Source: Marinirhabdus sp963793275
GTDB taxonomy: Bacteria; Bacteroidota; Bacteroidia; Flavobacteriales; Flavobacteriaceae
Length of the DNA: 64,000 nucleotides
Direction: 5' to 3'
Assembly (NCBI GenBank): GCA_963793275.1
Contig: CAWBZL010000005.1
Location: 1 to 64,000 of the forward strand
The notes beneath the pieces were generated by a model, which saw only the letters and a program-made list of their open reading frames with translations, ran no database searches and was not told the origin of the DNA. The stretch's first letter is position 1. Every line of letters begins with the position of its first letter. The position numbers and the translations under genes are program-made. Below are positions 16,858 through 25,981 of this stretch, piece after piece.

Positions 16858-19130
16858 ATGAATACGATTATGGAGACAATCAACATATTTGAAACCAAAG
16901 AAAAGAAGCAAAAACAGGGAATAAAAGAATCATTTCCTGTTACGGGAATGACCTGTGCATCTTGTGCAGCGAGCGTTGAATCTGTTTTAAAACACACAGA
17001 AGGAGTGTTTGATGCCAGCGTCAATTTCGCTAATAGTTCTGTTCTTGTGGAATACGACAAAGAGTTGAGTCCTAATCAACTTCAAAATGCACTTCGCGAG
17101 GTAGGCTATGATATTATTATAGATACAGAAAATCCTTCGGAAGTACAACAAGAACTTCAGCAAAAACATTATCAGGACATAAAAAGCCGTACTATCTGGT
17201 CGGCTATACTTACGCTACCCATTTTTGTATTAGGAATGTTTTTTATGCAATGGGAACCAGGTAAGTGGATTTCTTTGGTGTTAACTTTTCCAATTCTTTT
17301 TTGGTTCGGTCGTAGCTTTTTCATCAATGCTTTCAAGCAAGCCAAACACGGTAAAGCAAATATGGATACCTTGGTAGCTTTGAGCACAGGAATCGCTTTT
17401 ATCTTTAGTGTATTCAATACCTTTTTTCCAGAATTTTGGTTGAGTCGTGGTATTGAGCCTCACGTTTATTATGAAGCGGCTACGGTAATTATAACTTTTA
17501 TTTCCTTGGGAAAATTATTGGAGGAAAAGGCAAAATCAAATACTTCTTCGGCCATTAAAAAACTTATGGGATTACAACCCAAAACGCTAAAAATTATTGA
17601 GAATGGGGAAGAAAAGGAAATTCCTATTTCGTCCGTGCAAGTGGGTCAGACCATTTTGGTACGTCCGGGAGAAAAGATTCCTGTAGATGGAGAAGTTTCC
17701 AAAGGAAGCTCGTATGTAGATGAAAGTATGATTACGGGAGAACCTGTTCCAGTTGAAAAAACAAAGGATGAAAAAGTGTTTGCAGGTACTGTAAATCAAA
17801 AAGGGAGCTTTCAATTTACTGCCGAAAAAGTAGGCGGAGAAACCTTGCTGTCCCAAATCATTAAAATGGTTCAGGAAGCGCAAGGAAGCAAGGCACCTGT
17901 ACAAAAACTGGTCGACAAGATTGCTGGAATTTTTGTTCCCGTTGTTTTGGGTATATCTATCATTACGTTCATCGTATGGATGTCAGTAGGAGGCGATAAT
18001 GGATTTTCACAAGCCTTATTAACTTCTGTAGCGGTTCTGGTTATCGCTTGTCCTTGCGCCTTGGGATTGGCAACACCGACCGCAATTATGGTGGGAATTG
18101 GTAAAGGCGCTGAAAATAATATTTTAATTAAAGGATGCCGAAAGTTTAGAACTCGGTCATAAAGTGAATGCCGTAATTCTTGATAAAACAGGTACAATTA
18201 CAGAAGGAAAACCATTGGTAACTGATATACTTTGGAAAGATAAACTTCAAAATAAGAGTGAATATAAAAAGGTTCTTTTAGCTATTGAAACACAATCAGA
18301 ACACCCTTTGGCGGAAGCAGTAGTCAACCATTTAAAAGATGAAAAGGTTGAGCAAGCTGAAATTGCTTCTTTTGAAAGTATTACAGGAAAAGGTGTAAAA
18401 GCTCAAACAGAAAATGGTTCAAAATACTATGTGGGTAACCATAAACTAATGGTTGAAAAGAATATTCAAATCGACGCTTCCTTAATACAAACGGCAGAAA
18501 GTCTCGAAGAGCAGGCGAAAACGGTCATTTTCCTTGGCAATGAAAAACAAGTACTGGCGATACTCGCTATTGCAGACAAGATTAAGGAAACTTCAAAAAA
18601 GGCCATAGCAACGCTTCAAGAACGAGGCATTGAGGTCTATATGCTTACAGGAGATAATAATAAAACCGCATCTGCTGTCGCAAATCAAGTAGGAATAACA
18701 AATTACCAAGGCGAAGTAATGCCTTCAGAGAAAGCAGCTTTTGTTGAAAAATTGCAAGCTGATGGAAAGATAGTCGCAATGGTGGGCGATGGTATCAACG
18801 ATTCGCACGCTTTGGCACAGGCCAATGTAAGTATCGCAATGGGAAAAGGTTCAGATATAGCGATGGACGTTGCGAAAATGACATTGATAACATCAGATTT
18901 GCAATCCATCCCAAAAGCATTGGAATTATCAAAAAGAACTGTGTTGGGCATACGTCAGAACTCTATTTTGGGCATTCATTTATAATCTCATTGGTATTCC
19001 AATTGCAGCAGGCGTTTTGTATCCCGTAAATGGATTTTTATTGGACCCAATGATTGCAGGAATGGCAATGGCTTTCAGTAGCGTATCTGTAGTTCTAAAT
19101 AGCTTAAGACTTAAAGAAGTAAAACTTTAA
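16858..19130 (+). pseudogene. copA: Second copper P1B-type ATPase, frameshifted twice
   Basis: An HMA domain (GMTCASC, Cys33 and Cys36), the CPC motif (Cys398) and the actuator region are read from 16858 to about 18130. The frame then breaks at AAAGGATGCC (expected AAAGATGCC, one extra G near 18133). The next frame (to about 18960) holds DKTGTITEGKP and GDGINDSHAL. A second break (one extra base at about 18961-18963) is needed to read the last membrane helices down to TAA 19128-19130. Removing both extra bases gives an unbroken 756-residue CopA, a usual length. It lacks the two zinc-ribbon repeats of the first CopA. DSHAL replaces the usual DAPAL. Decay and sequencing error are both possible. 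Confidence 0.85.
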
Positions 19131-19153
19131 TATTAATTATAAATTCAAATACG

Positions 19154-19366
19154 ATGAAAACTTTAAAATTTAAAACAAATATCAATTGTGGTGGTTGTGT
19201 ATCAAAAGTGACCCCTTTTTTAAACAAGCAAGAAGGTGTCAAAAGTTGGGAAGTGGATACCGCTAATCCTGATAAAATTTTAACCATAGAAAGCGATGGT
19301 GCTTCAGAAGAAGATGTAAAGGCTACCTTGCAAAAGGTAGGCTTTAAAGCGGAATCTGTAGATTAA
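19154..19366 (+). CDS. HMA-domain copper chaperone-like protein (70 aa)
   Basis: The whole protein is one heavy-metal-associated domain. The metal loop is INCGGCVSKV (Cys12 and Cys15), followed by the helix-strand order of the ferredoxin-like fold (FLNKQEGVKSWEVD, then ATLQKVGFKAESV). It starts 23 bases after the second P-ATPase and is probably its cytoplasmic metal donor, similar to CopZ. NxCGGC is a slightly divergent loop compared with MxCxxC. Confidence 0.85.
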   Translation: MKTLKFKTNINCGGCVSKVTPFLNKQEGVKSWEVDTANPDKILTIESDGASEEDVKATLQKVGFKAESVD

Positions 19367-19381
19367 TACTCTCTTTTTAAT

Positions 19382-20169
19382 ATGGTTTATATTTTAATTT
19401 TGGTTGTGATTCTTCTGTTTGCTATTCATTTTTATCGAAAAGAGAAACGCCATAGCGTAAAGCCATTTCCAGAGCATTGGCACAAATTATTAATGGATAA
19501 TGTTCTGTTATTATAAAAATCTTTCAAAAGACAGGCAACTTGTTTTTCAACAAAAAATGATGCAGTTTTTAAGTGAGGTTTATATCGATGGCGTGCAGTT
19601 TGAATTGGAAGAATTAGACAAAATTTTAATTGCAGCAAGTGCGGTAATTCCTGTTTTCGGTTTTAAAGAATGGCATTACACTAATTTAAGTGGAATCCTT
19701 TTATACCCAGATAATTTTAATGAAGATATGCAATTTAGCAGTAAGGATAACTCGCGCAATATTGGTGGGATAGTCGGGAACGGACGTTTTGAGAAACAAA
19801 TGATTTTATCTAAAAAAGCATTGTATCACGGTTTTAGAAACACAACAGATAAAAGCAATACAGGCATACACGAATTTGTACACCTTATTGATAAGCTGGA
19901 TGATAGAACAGATGGCGTTCCAGAGCGATTATTAGAACATCAATATGCAATACCTTGGCTGAATTTAATTCATAAGGAAATAGAAGCCATAAACGACAAC
20001 CATTCTGATATCCAGAAAATATGGAGGTACAAATCAAGCTGAATTTTTTGCAGTAGCTTCAGAATATTTCTTCGAGCGCCCAGATTTGCTCAAAAAGAAA
20101 CATCCAGAACTTTATAAAATGTTGGTTAAATGCTTCAATCAAAAATTAGCAAATCCAATTAAAAATTAG
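19382..20169 (+). pseudogene. M90/MtfA-type zinc peptidase, frameshifted twice
   Basis: The start (ATG 19382) gives a membrane-anchored N-terminus (MVYILILVVILLFAIHFY). The frame breaks near 19505 and resumes with YKNLSKDRQLVFQQ. It carries GIHEFVHLIDKLDD, whose HEFVH is the zinc-binding HExxH motif, and breaks again near 20020. The final part reads YGGTNQAEFFAVASEYFFER, strongly conserved in MtfA. Undoing two single-base insertions gives 261 residues, close to E. coli MtfA. The family binds the Mlc repressor in E. coli; the role here is unknown. Single-base indels also occur in the neighbouring gene, so error is a real possibility. Confidence 0.8.
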
Positions 20170-20211
20170 TTTCTATTTAGGAGAGATTAAATCTGTAATT
20201 GGAAAATCGTA

Positions 20212-20267
20212 AAGAGCGGATATTTTGAATATGCTAAACTAGTTTAGCAATCAAAATATCCGCTCTT
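20212..20267. terminator. Long bidirectional hairpin terminator
   Basis: Perfect 17-base arms (20212-20228 and 20251-20267, starting AAGAGCGGATATTTTGA) enclose a perfect inner palindrome GCTAAACTAGTTTAGC (20233-20248). The 56-base structure separates the convergent MtfA gene (+) and integrase gene (-), and so probably ends transcription from both. There is no long T-run on either side. Confidence 0.65.
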
Positions 20268-20282
20268 CAATTATTTATTTCC

Positions 20283-21527
20283 TCAAAAGTTTATAACACT
20301 ATCCAATGCATCATCTGCCTCTTTATGGATGAAATTGGCTTGATAGTTCAAGGTGGTTTTCAAATCACTATGGCGATATAATTTCTGTAGCATCAACGGA
20401 TGAATGGCATCCCCAGCAATATTTCCAAAACTATGCCGTGCTATGTGCATCGTTATTTTCTTATTTATTTTAGCCTTTTTAGAGATTGATTTTAGATTGT
20501 CATTAAACCTCTTTGTAGCAGTTTTTCTCTTGTTATATAAATCTTTCGCATTTTCAGGGTCTGCCTTTTTCAATTCAGGGAAAACAAAATCATCATCACT
20601 TCTTTTATCATCTTTATATTGGTCTAAAATCTTTAGTACTTTTTCAGGAATTTTTAATGATAGAAGTTTTGCGTTTTTATGCATTCTATAATGCAGCCTG
20701 TTATCATAAATATCTGACCATTTGGTTCGTAGAACATCAGAAACCCTCATACCAGCAAAATTGAAACTAAAAAGCCAAACATTTCTAGTATGTATTTCAG
20801 AAGGTTTGAGATTTATCAAATTTTCAATTTGTTGAATCTCTAAAATATTTAGTCCGACTTTGGTAGTTTCAGGAAATTTGATTTTTATTTTATCGCCACC
20901 GAAGGGATATAATTCTCTGCTTACAATTTTGTATTTAATTGCTCTGTTAAATAATAGCCTTACAAATACCAAAATGTTCATTATTGAGGTTTCAGACAGG
21001 GAGTACTTAACTTTTAAAGTTAACATCAGTTTTTTAAGAAAACGTTCATCAATTTCTTGAAAAGACAATTGTTTCGAATTGTGATATTTTATAATAAAGC
21101 TCAACCACGCTTTATCAGTAGATAAACGATTTAGCTTTTCTGTACTTTCTAAATCGTCAAGATGTTCTTGTGCTAATTCAAAGAATGAAGCATTGATACC
21201 GGAGGAATATATTTCCTTCTTAATTTGATTGGCAGAAGCATCTTTTTGTTCGGATTGAAGCGTAATAAGAGCATTGTTTAATTCAGAAAGTTTCAAGGAT
21301 AACAAATTGTTCAAGGTTTTGAAATTTATGTGTGATTTCTTAACCCGAATATTCTTTTCATCCCAATCTTCCAATTCAATGTAGTGACCTATATATTGGT
21401 ATGTTGAGCGACGATTTTTTGTAATACGTATGGCAAGAGGATACAAGCCTTCTTTATTAGGCTTTTTGCGAAGAACTATTTTAGCGTTTGATGACATAAT
21501 TGACCTAGTTTTGCGTACGAAAGCCAA
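20283..21527 (-). CDS. Tyrosine recombinase / site-specific integrase
   Basis: The 414-residue protein has an N-terminal arm-binding part (NAKIVLRKKPNKEGLYPLAI), a core-binding helical domain (about 110-215) and a catalytic domain. Active-site residues are visible: Arg in FAGMRVSDVLR (about 261), His-x-x-Arg in HIARHSFG (about 360), His in LYRHSDLKTT, and the nucleophile Tyr in TTLNYQ (about 394). This is the Bacteroidota ICE/island integrase type. It points away from the adjacent tRNA-Leu fragment, with arm-type repeats just upstream. An in-frame ATG at 21497 is an alternative start. Confidence 0.92.
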   Translation of the reverse strand: MAFVRKTRSIMSSNAKIVLRKKPNKEGLYPLAIRITKNRRSTYQYIGHYIELEDWDEKNIRVKKSHINFKTLNNLLSLKLSELNNALITLQSEQKDASANQIKKEIYSSGINASFFELAQEHLDDLESTEKLNRLSTDKAWLSFIIKYHNSKQLSFQEIDERFLKKLMLTLKVKYSLSETSIMNILVFVRLLFNRAIKYKIVSRELYPFGGDKIKIKFPETTKVGLNILEIQQIENLINLKPSEIHTRNVWLFSFNFAGMRVSDVLRTKWSDIYDNRLHYRMHKNAKLLSLKIPEKVLKILDQYKDDKRSDDDFVFPELKKADPENAKDLYNKRKTATKRFNDNLKSISKKAKINKKITMHIARHSFGNIAGDAIHPLMLQKLYRHSDLKTTLNYQANFIHKEADDALDSVINF

Positions 21528-21531
21528 ATCA

Positions 21532-21636
21532 GGTACAACATAGGTACAACATTCAATTTTGAATGTTTAGTTTACCAAGAAGTTTCCCTAAAGATACAAA
21601 TTTATTAGTTTCTCTGGGTACAACATAGGTACAACA
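21532..21636. repeat. Arm-type integrase repeats next to the att site
   Basis: An exact 20-base repeat, 21532-21551 and 21617-21636, is made of two GGTACAACA units 11 bases apart, giving four units in total. They lie between the integrase start and the tRNA fragment, the usual place for arm-binding sites of tyrosine recombinases. They could also serve as operator sites for the integrase promoter. Binding is inferred. Confidence 0.65.
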
Positions 21637-21733
21637 AATGTTGAAATCAATTGATATTAGATGATATCAAAGAAAATGACATATTATATAATCAATTGAA
21701 AATGAGTGGCTTTGGTGCTGTTTGGGCAAATGT

Positions 21734-21791
21734 ACGCTAGACTTAGGATCTAGTGCCGCAAGGCGTGCAGGTTCGATTCCTGTCATCCGCA
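21734..21791 (+). tRNA. tRNA-Leu(TAG) 3' fragment, right attachment site of the island
   Basis: From the anticodon arm onward (CTAGACTTAGGATCTAG, anticodon TAG) the sequence is a standard tRNA-Leu: long variable arm (TGCCGCAAGGCGT), T arm (GGTTCGATTCC) and acceptor strand CATCCGC. No matching 5' acceptor strand (GCGGATG) or D arm is present upstream. It is thus the leftover 3' part that remains when an element integrates in a tRNA gene. The intact copy should lie at the other end of the island, to the left of this window. CCA is not encoded. A non-functional fragment is the reading here. Confidence 0.8.
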
Positions 21792-21794
21792 CAA

Positions 21795-21821
21795 AACCTC
21801 TCAGAAATGAGAGGTTTTTTT
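21795..21821 (+). terminator. tRNA-Leu terminator
   Basis: AACCTCTCA and TGAGAGGTT form a perfect 9-bp stem with a GAAA loop, followed by a run of T. It lies 4 bases after the tRNA 3' end and is the original chromosomal terminator of the tRNA-Leu gene, kept at the right junction. Confidence 0.8.
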
Positions 21822-21888
21822 ATGGGAGATTATTGGGGTTCAGGTTCCCCTGTCCCGAGGCTTCTCGATTTTGGGTTGTTAACCCCAC

Positions 21889-21919
21889 AAAAGCCGAAGA
21901 GTAATCTTCGGCTTTTTTT
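21889..21919 (+). terminator. Second terminator downstream of the tRNA fragment
   Basis: AAGCCGAAGA and TCTTCGGCTT pair across a GTAA loop, followed by seven T. It lies about 70 bases after the first terminator and is usable by transcription from the left. Confidence 0.75.
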
Positions 21920-22241
21920 ATTCCAAAGGATGGGTTTGTTACTGGTTTTCAAGTTCTTATGGTTCATACCTGTTGCAAACGGGATGGGATGTTAAGTTAC
22001 TATACTTCATTTGGAATTTTCAAGACACTAAATGGACGAAGCTGGTATGTACTTTTTGAGTGTTTCTTACAAAATAATAAAACTTGTCATTTATATTTGG
22101 TGATGAAAAGATTTATAAAATATGAATACCTTGTGGTCTTATTGAACTATACCAATAATAATATGATATGGTGGGCGAGTATTAACCTCATTGTTTTAAC
22201 TTTATTACCTCTAAATCCCAAAAAAAAACCATACTTGAAAT
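21920..22241. other. Intergenic stretch without a supported gene
   Basis: It holds an AT-rich leader before the GH92 gene. An open frame of 102 codons crosses it (21959-22267) but has an unnatural, cysteine- and aromatic-rich composition and overlaps the lipoprotein start, so I do not call it a gene. Confidence 0.6.
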
Positions 22242-24584
22242 ATGTACAAAAACACTACTATTTTTAGCATCGTCGCGATATTGATATTTTTTATTTCCTG
22301 CGATAAACAAACTGGTGAATCAGAATCAACCGTCGCAAAAAAGGATAAGATCAATCATTCAGGTAAAGATTACACACAATTTGTAAACCCGTTTATAGGT
22401 ACCAGTAAAATGGGGCACGTATTTCCGGGCGCCACGGCGCCTTTTGGAATGGTGCAATTAAGTCCGCAAACCAATTTTGAGGTAATGTTTGAAGAAGATG
22501 GCTCCTATAATAAAGAAACATATGAGTATTGCGCGGGATATCAGTACAGGGATTCTACCATTGTGGGGTTTGCGCATACTAATTTTAGTGGGACGGGACA
22601 CAGCGATCTGGGAGATATTCTGGTAATGCCCACGATTGGAGATGTAGTTCTCGAGCCTATGCAGCAGGAAGACGGTGCCAAAGGTTTCCATAGCTTATTT
22701 ACACATGAAACTGAAGAAGCGTCGCCGGGTTATTATAAGGTGGATCTGGATAGCTACGGAATTAAAGCAGAGCTTACAGCAAGTGATCGTGTGGGCTATC
22801 ACAAATACACCTTCCCACAATCCAACGATGCACACATTGTTTTGGATATGGTTTATAATGTGTACCATCACGATAATAAAAATGTCTGGACGTTTATACG
22901 TGTAGAAAATGATACACTTATAACGGGGTATCGCCAAACCAAAGGTTGGGCTCGCACCAAAAAAGTACACTTTGCAATGGCATTTTCAAAACCATTTAAG
23001 TCTTACGGTCATAAGAAATATGAAAGTATACAATATGACGGTTTCTACCGAAGGTTCAATCAGGAAGAAAATTTCCCTGAAATGGCAGGTAAAGATCTGC
23101 GGGCATACTTCAATTTTGATACCACTGAAGGCGAAGAAATAGAAATAAAAGTTGCATTGTCATCTGTTTCAATGGAAGGTGCTCTCAAAAACATGGAAGC
23201 CGAAGTACCACATTGGGATTTTACCAGGGTCCTAGACGAGACCAAAGACAAATGGAACAAGGAACTCGCAAAAATTGAAATTGAAACCATTTCCGAAGCA
23301 CAAAAAACCACATTCTACACTGCGATGTATCACAGTAATTTGTCACCTGTTATATATGAGGATGTTGACGGGAAGTACTTGGGGTTGGATCAAAACATTC
23401 ACACCAGTGATGGCTTTACGAATTATACAATATTTTCACTTTGGGATACCTATAGAGCGTTACATCCATTGTTCAATATTACCCAGCCAGAACGCAATAA
23501 CGATATGATAAAATCGATGTTGGCGCATCAGGAACAGAGTGTTCACGGGATGCTGCCCATTTGGAGTCATTATGCAAATGAAAACTGGTGCATGATAGGC
23601 TATCACGCGACTTCTGTAATTGCAGATGCAGCCGTAAAGGGTGTCGGAGATTTTGATAAGAAGCGCGCGCTGGATGCTTGTGTAGCAACGGCTAATGTTA
23701 GGTATTTTGATGGATTGGGAAGCTACATCGATAATGGGTACGTGGCAGATGATGCCAGTCATTCTTCAGTATCAAAAACGCTGGAATTGGCGTATGATGA
23801 TTGGACAATTGCCCAACTCGCAAGAAGTGCAGGAAAAGAGGATATAGCTGAAAATTTCGATAAACGTAGCCGGTATTTTGAGAATGTATACGATACAAAC
23901 ACAGGTTATATGCGGCCAAAATTGAAAAATGGTCGCTTTCGCGAGAACTTTGACCCGTTAGATACACACGGACAAGGATTTATAGAGGGAAATGCGTGGA
24001 ATTATGGGTTGTATGTGCCGCAGGATATCACTAAAATGATTATGATGATGGGAGGAAAAGAACGTTTCAGTAAAAAACTGGATTCGCTATTTACCATGGA
24101 ACTTGACGATAAATATATTGCCAAACACGAAGATATTACGCGGGACGGCATTATAGGCAATTATGTGCACGGCAATGAGCCCGGGCATCATATCCCGTAT
24201 CTATACAATTGGACAGGACATCCCGAAAAAACGCAAGCGCGGGTAAGAATGATCATGGATACAATGTATGGTCGTACGGTGGATGGACTTTGTGGAAACG
24301 ATGATGCCGGGCAAATGAGTGCCTGGTACATTTTCAGCAGTCTTGGATTTTATCCTGTAACACCAGGGTCTGTAGAATATGCGCTGGGGAGTCCTATGGT
24401 TGAAAAAGCGATTGTGCATCTTGACAATGGAAATAGCTTGAGCATAGTTGCAAACAATCAAAGTAAAAACAATGTATATGTAAAGTCCGTTACATTAAAT
24501 GGTACGGTATTAGAAAACAACGTAATTACTCATAACCAATTAATAGGTGGCGGTGCGTTGATTTTTGAAATGGCTCCAGATTAA
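22242..24584 (+). CDS. GH92 family alpha-mannosidase-like lipoprotein
   Basis: The 780-residue protein has a lipoprotein signal (TTIFSIVAILIFFISC). The mature part carries GH92 landmarks: GATAPFGMVQLSPQT at about 65-80, GHSDLGDI, GNEPGHHIPYLYNW at about 642-655 and NDDAGQMSAWYIFSSLGFYP at about 686-705. GH92 enzymes are calcium-dependent exo-acting alpha-mannosidases that trim N-glycans or fungal mannans outside the cell or in the periplasm. The lipobox suggests it is anchored in the outer membrane or periplasm. No SusC/D pair lies next to it, so it is not in a visible polysaccharide-utilisation locus. Confidence 0.92.
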   Translation: MYKNTTIFSIVAILIFFISCDKQTGESESTVAKKDKINHSGKDYTQFVNPFIGTSKMGHVFPGATAPFGMVQLSPQTNFEVMFEEDGSYNKETYEYCAGYQYRDSTIVGFAHTNFSGTGHSDLGDILVMPTIGDVVLEPMQQEDGAKGFHSLFTHETEEASPGYYKVDLDSYGIKAELTASDRVGYHKYTFPQSNDAHIVLDMVYNVYHHDNKNVWTFIRVENDTLITGYRQTKGWARTKKVHFAMAFSKPFKSYGHKKYESIQYDGFYRRFNQEENFPEMAGKDLRAYFNFDTTEGEEIEIKVALSSVSMEGALKNMEAEVPHWDFTRVLDETKDKWNKELAKIEIETISEAQKTTFYTAMYHSNLSPVIYEDVDGKYLGLDQNIHTSDGFTNYTIFSLWDTYRALHPLFNITQPERNNDMIKSMLAHQEQSVHGMLPIWSHYANENWCMIGYHATSVIADAAVKGVGDFDKKRALDACVATANVRYFDGLGSYIDNGYVADDASHSSVSKTLELAYDDWTIAQLARSAGKEDIAENFDKRSRYFENVYDTNTGYMRPKLKNGRFRENFDPLDTHGQGFIEGNAWNYGLYVPQDITKMIMMMGGKERFSKKLDSLFTMELDDKYIAKHEDITRDGIIGNYVHGNEPGHHIPYLYNWTGHPEKTQARVRMIMDTMYGRTVDGLCGNDDAGQMSAWYIFSSLGFYPVTPGSVEYALGSPMVEKAIVHLDNGNSLSIVANNQSKNNVYVKSVTLNGTVLENNVITHNQLIGGGALIFEMAPD

Positions 24585-24852
24585 TATAAAAGACACTTCC
24601 ATCATATTAAAAAAGTTTCTGTATGAGTGATTTAGTTGGGCAGTTAGCTCTTTTGCTATTGTAGCCTGCCGTAAGTAGCAAGTCGGTTTTTTAATAGCTG
24701 CACAAAACGTCAGGAATTAGTTAGTGAGAGCGCTAGGACAGAAATTAGAAAGGTATTTATTGAGATGTATGGCAAGGAAGAATAAAGCTGCTTTATTTTT
24801 ATCGGGAAGTTTTTTAAATTATTATCTTTGAAAAAATTTAAAATACGTTGTT
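24585..24852. other. Intergenic stretch with a hairpin
   Basis: A hairpin with GGCAG/CTGCC outer arms (24639-24670) lies about 55 bases past the GH92 stop, followed by a T-run slightly downstream, so it may be a weak terminator. A -7-like box TATCTTTG (24823-24830) precedes a tiny gene. No other feature is seen. Confidence 0.4.
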
Positions 24853-24936
24853 ATGGGCTTAGGTGCTTTAGCTGTTGGTACAGCATTATTATGTTTATTT
24901 ATTGGTGTTGTAATAGAGATTAAAGAGCGCTTCTAA
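24853..24936 (+). CDS. Tiny hydrophobic peptide (27 aa)
   Basis: ATG 24853 to TAA 24936 codes for one hydrophobic helix (GLGALAVGTALLCLFIGVVI) with a charged end (EIKERF). A TATCTTTG box stands about 23 bases upstream, as expected of Bacteroidota promoters. The size makes chance a real possibility, so this is a candidate only. Confidence 0.35.
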   Translation: MGLGALAVGTALLCLFIGVVIEIKERF

Positions 24937-24973
24937 GCCTCTTATTATTTAACCAGTACACTAATAAAGTTTT

Positions 24974-25729
24974 TTAGAGCTGTTTTTTTAGCTTGGTAAA
25001 TTCGTCCTGTAGCAATTGGAGCTTCTCTTCAATGTTAGTGTGTGCGTCCGGGATTCTGTGATAAAAAACATACCTAACACGCCATAATTCCTTAACTTCT
25101 TTTACATTCATTTCTATATCGTCCACATTTTTGTGCTCCGCTCTCAATACTATTTTTTTATCGGTCATAAAAAGTCTGCGCAGTATTAATGTCTCTTCGG
25201 TTACGACCAATACAAGAATTCCGTTGTTTAATTTTTTATAGACACTTGAGGGTACAAATTCTCCTATGGCAATATCCTTTGGAAACAGGCCTTGATCGTT
25301 CTGGCTCATTTCTAAATTTTGAACCGTATAACCCCTGAACTGTTTTTCAGGATTTAACGGGAGAGAGAGTCGCGGTAGATCTTTAATAAAATGTTCTTTA
25401 TTGTAGTGCTCAAGATATTCAGATTCATTAGTACTTGTAATACATGGAATGCTGGCAAAAGTTTCCCGCTCTATTGATTCCTGCTCCAAAGTGAGGTTTC
25501 CTTTAAACTTCAGCAAATTGTTTACTGTTAATTCTTTCGTTAGCAGATCGTCAATAGGAATGCTAAAATAATTAGCAATTTTTATAATAGTTTCAATTTT
25601 AGGTTCGCTTCTTCCTTCTTCATAAGCCCCTAAAGTCCCTCTTTTTAAGTCGAATAGCTCCGCAAATGCCTGTTGACTGAGCGTCTTTACACTTCTGATT
25701 TTTCTGATGTTTTTACCGAAATTTGACAT
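24974..25729 (-). CDS. XRE-family HTH regulator
   Basis: The 251-residue protein opens with an XRE helix-turn-helix (residues about 5-60: SQQAFAELFDLKRGTLGAYE, then PKIETIIKIANYFSIPIDDL). The middle and C-terminal region, including FVPSSVYKKLNNGILVLVV, resembles the sensor domain of phage-type LexA/CI repressors but shows no Ser-Lys protease pair. The last 25 residues are a coiled coil (EEKLQLLQDEFTKLKKQL). It is divergent from the PspA/flotillin operon and may control it from the shared region, an inference. Confidence 0.8.
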   Translation of the reverse strand: MSNFGKNIRKIRSVKTLSQQAFAELFDLKRGTLGAYEEGRSEPKIETIIKIANYFSIPIDDLLTKELTVNNLLKFKGNLTLEQESIERETFASIPCITSTNESEYLEHYNKEHFIKDLPRLSLPLNPEKQFRGYTVQNLEMSQNDQGLFPKDIAIGEFVPSSVYKKLNNGILVLVVTEETLILRRLFMTDKKIVLRAEHKNVDDIEMNVKEVKELWRVRYVFYHRIPDAHTNIEEKLQLLQDEFTKLKKQL

Positions 25730-25732
25730 AAA

Positions 25733-25792
25733 TTGCTAATAAAATTTGCAAATAAGAAATATTTGTTTATATTTGTCTAACAATATTAGCAA
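25733..25792 (+). promoter_or_regulatory. Promoter/operator region between the XRE gene and the PspA operon
   Basis: On the + strand, TTG (25746-25748) and TATATTTG (25768-25775) are 19 bases apart, a good match to the Bacteroidota TTG/TAnnTTTG promoter. An inverted repeat TTGCTAATA (25733-25741) / TATTAGCAA (25784-25792) flanks it, and a second palindrome CAAATA-N5-TATTTG (25749-25765) lies inside. These are likely binding sites for the XRE protein, an inference. The leader to 25982 would be about 200 bases with no gene in it. Confidence 0.6.
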
Positions 25793-25981
25793 AAAGAATT
25801 GAGTTCAGCTAATTTCTTGAGCGAAGTATTTTTAATTTTTGTTAAACGCATAGTAAATACCTGTCAATTATGATAACGTTAATTTTTTACCTTTTGTCTG
25901 TTCCAATATAAATTTGAGCCTAAAACGCAAAATTTATTTTGTATTATTGAACCAAGTATTCCATTTTCAAAAACCAACCGC

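Noticed and set aside
18100..18170. Programmed frameshift in the second copA, as known for E. coli copA
   Set aside because: The E. coli event occurs after the N-terminal metal-binding domain and makes a short chaperone. Here the break lies just after the CPC region, with a plain extra G and no slippery heptamer. A second break near 18962 also argues against programming.
21959..22267. 102-codon frame before the GH92 gene
   Set aside because: Odd residue composition, no start signal, and overlap with the well-supported lipoprotein start.
24636..24690. tRNA-like gene
   Set aside because: GGCAGTTAGCTC recalls a D arm, but no anticodon arm, T arm or acceptor pairing can be drawn.
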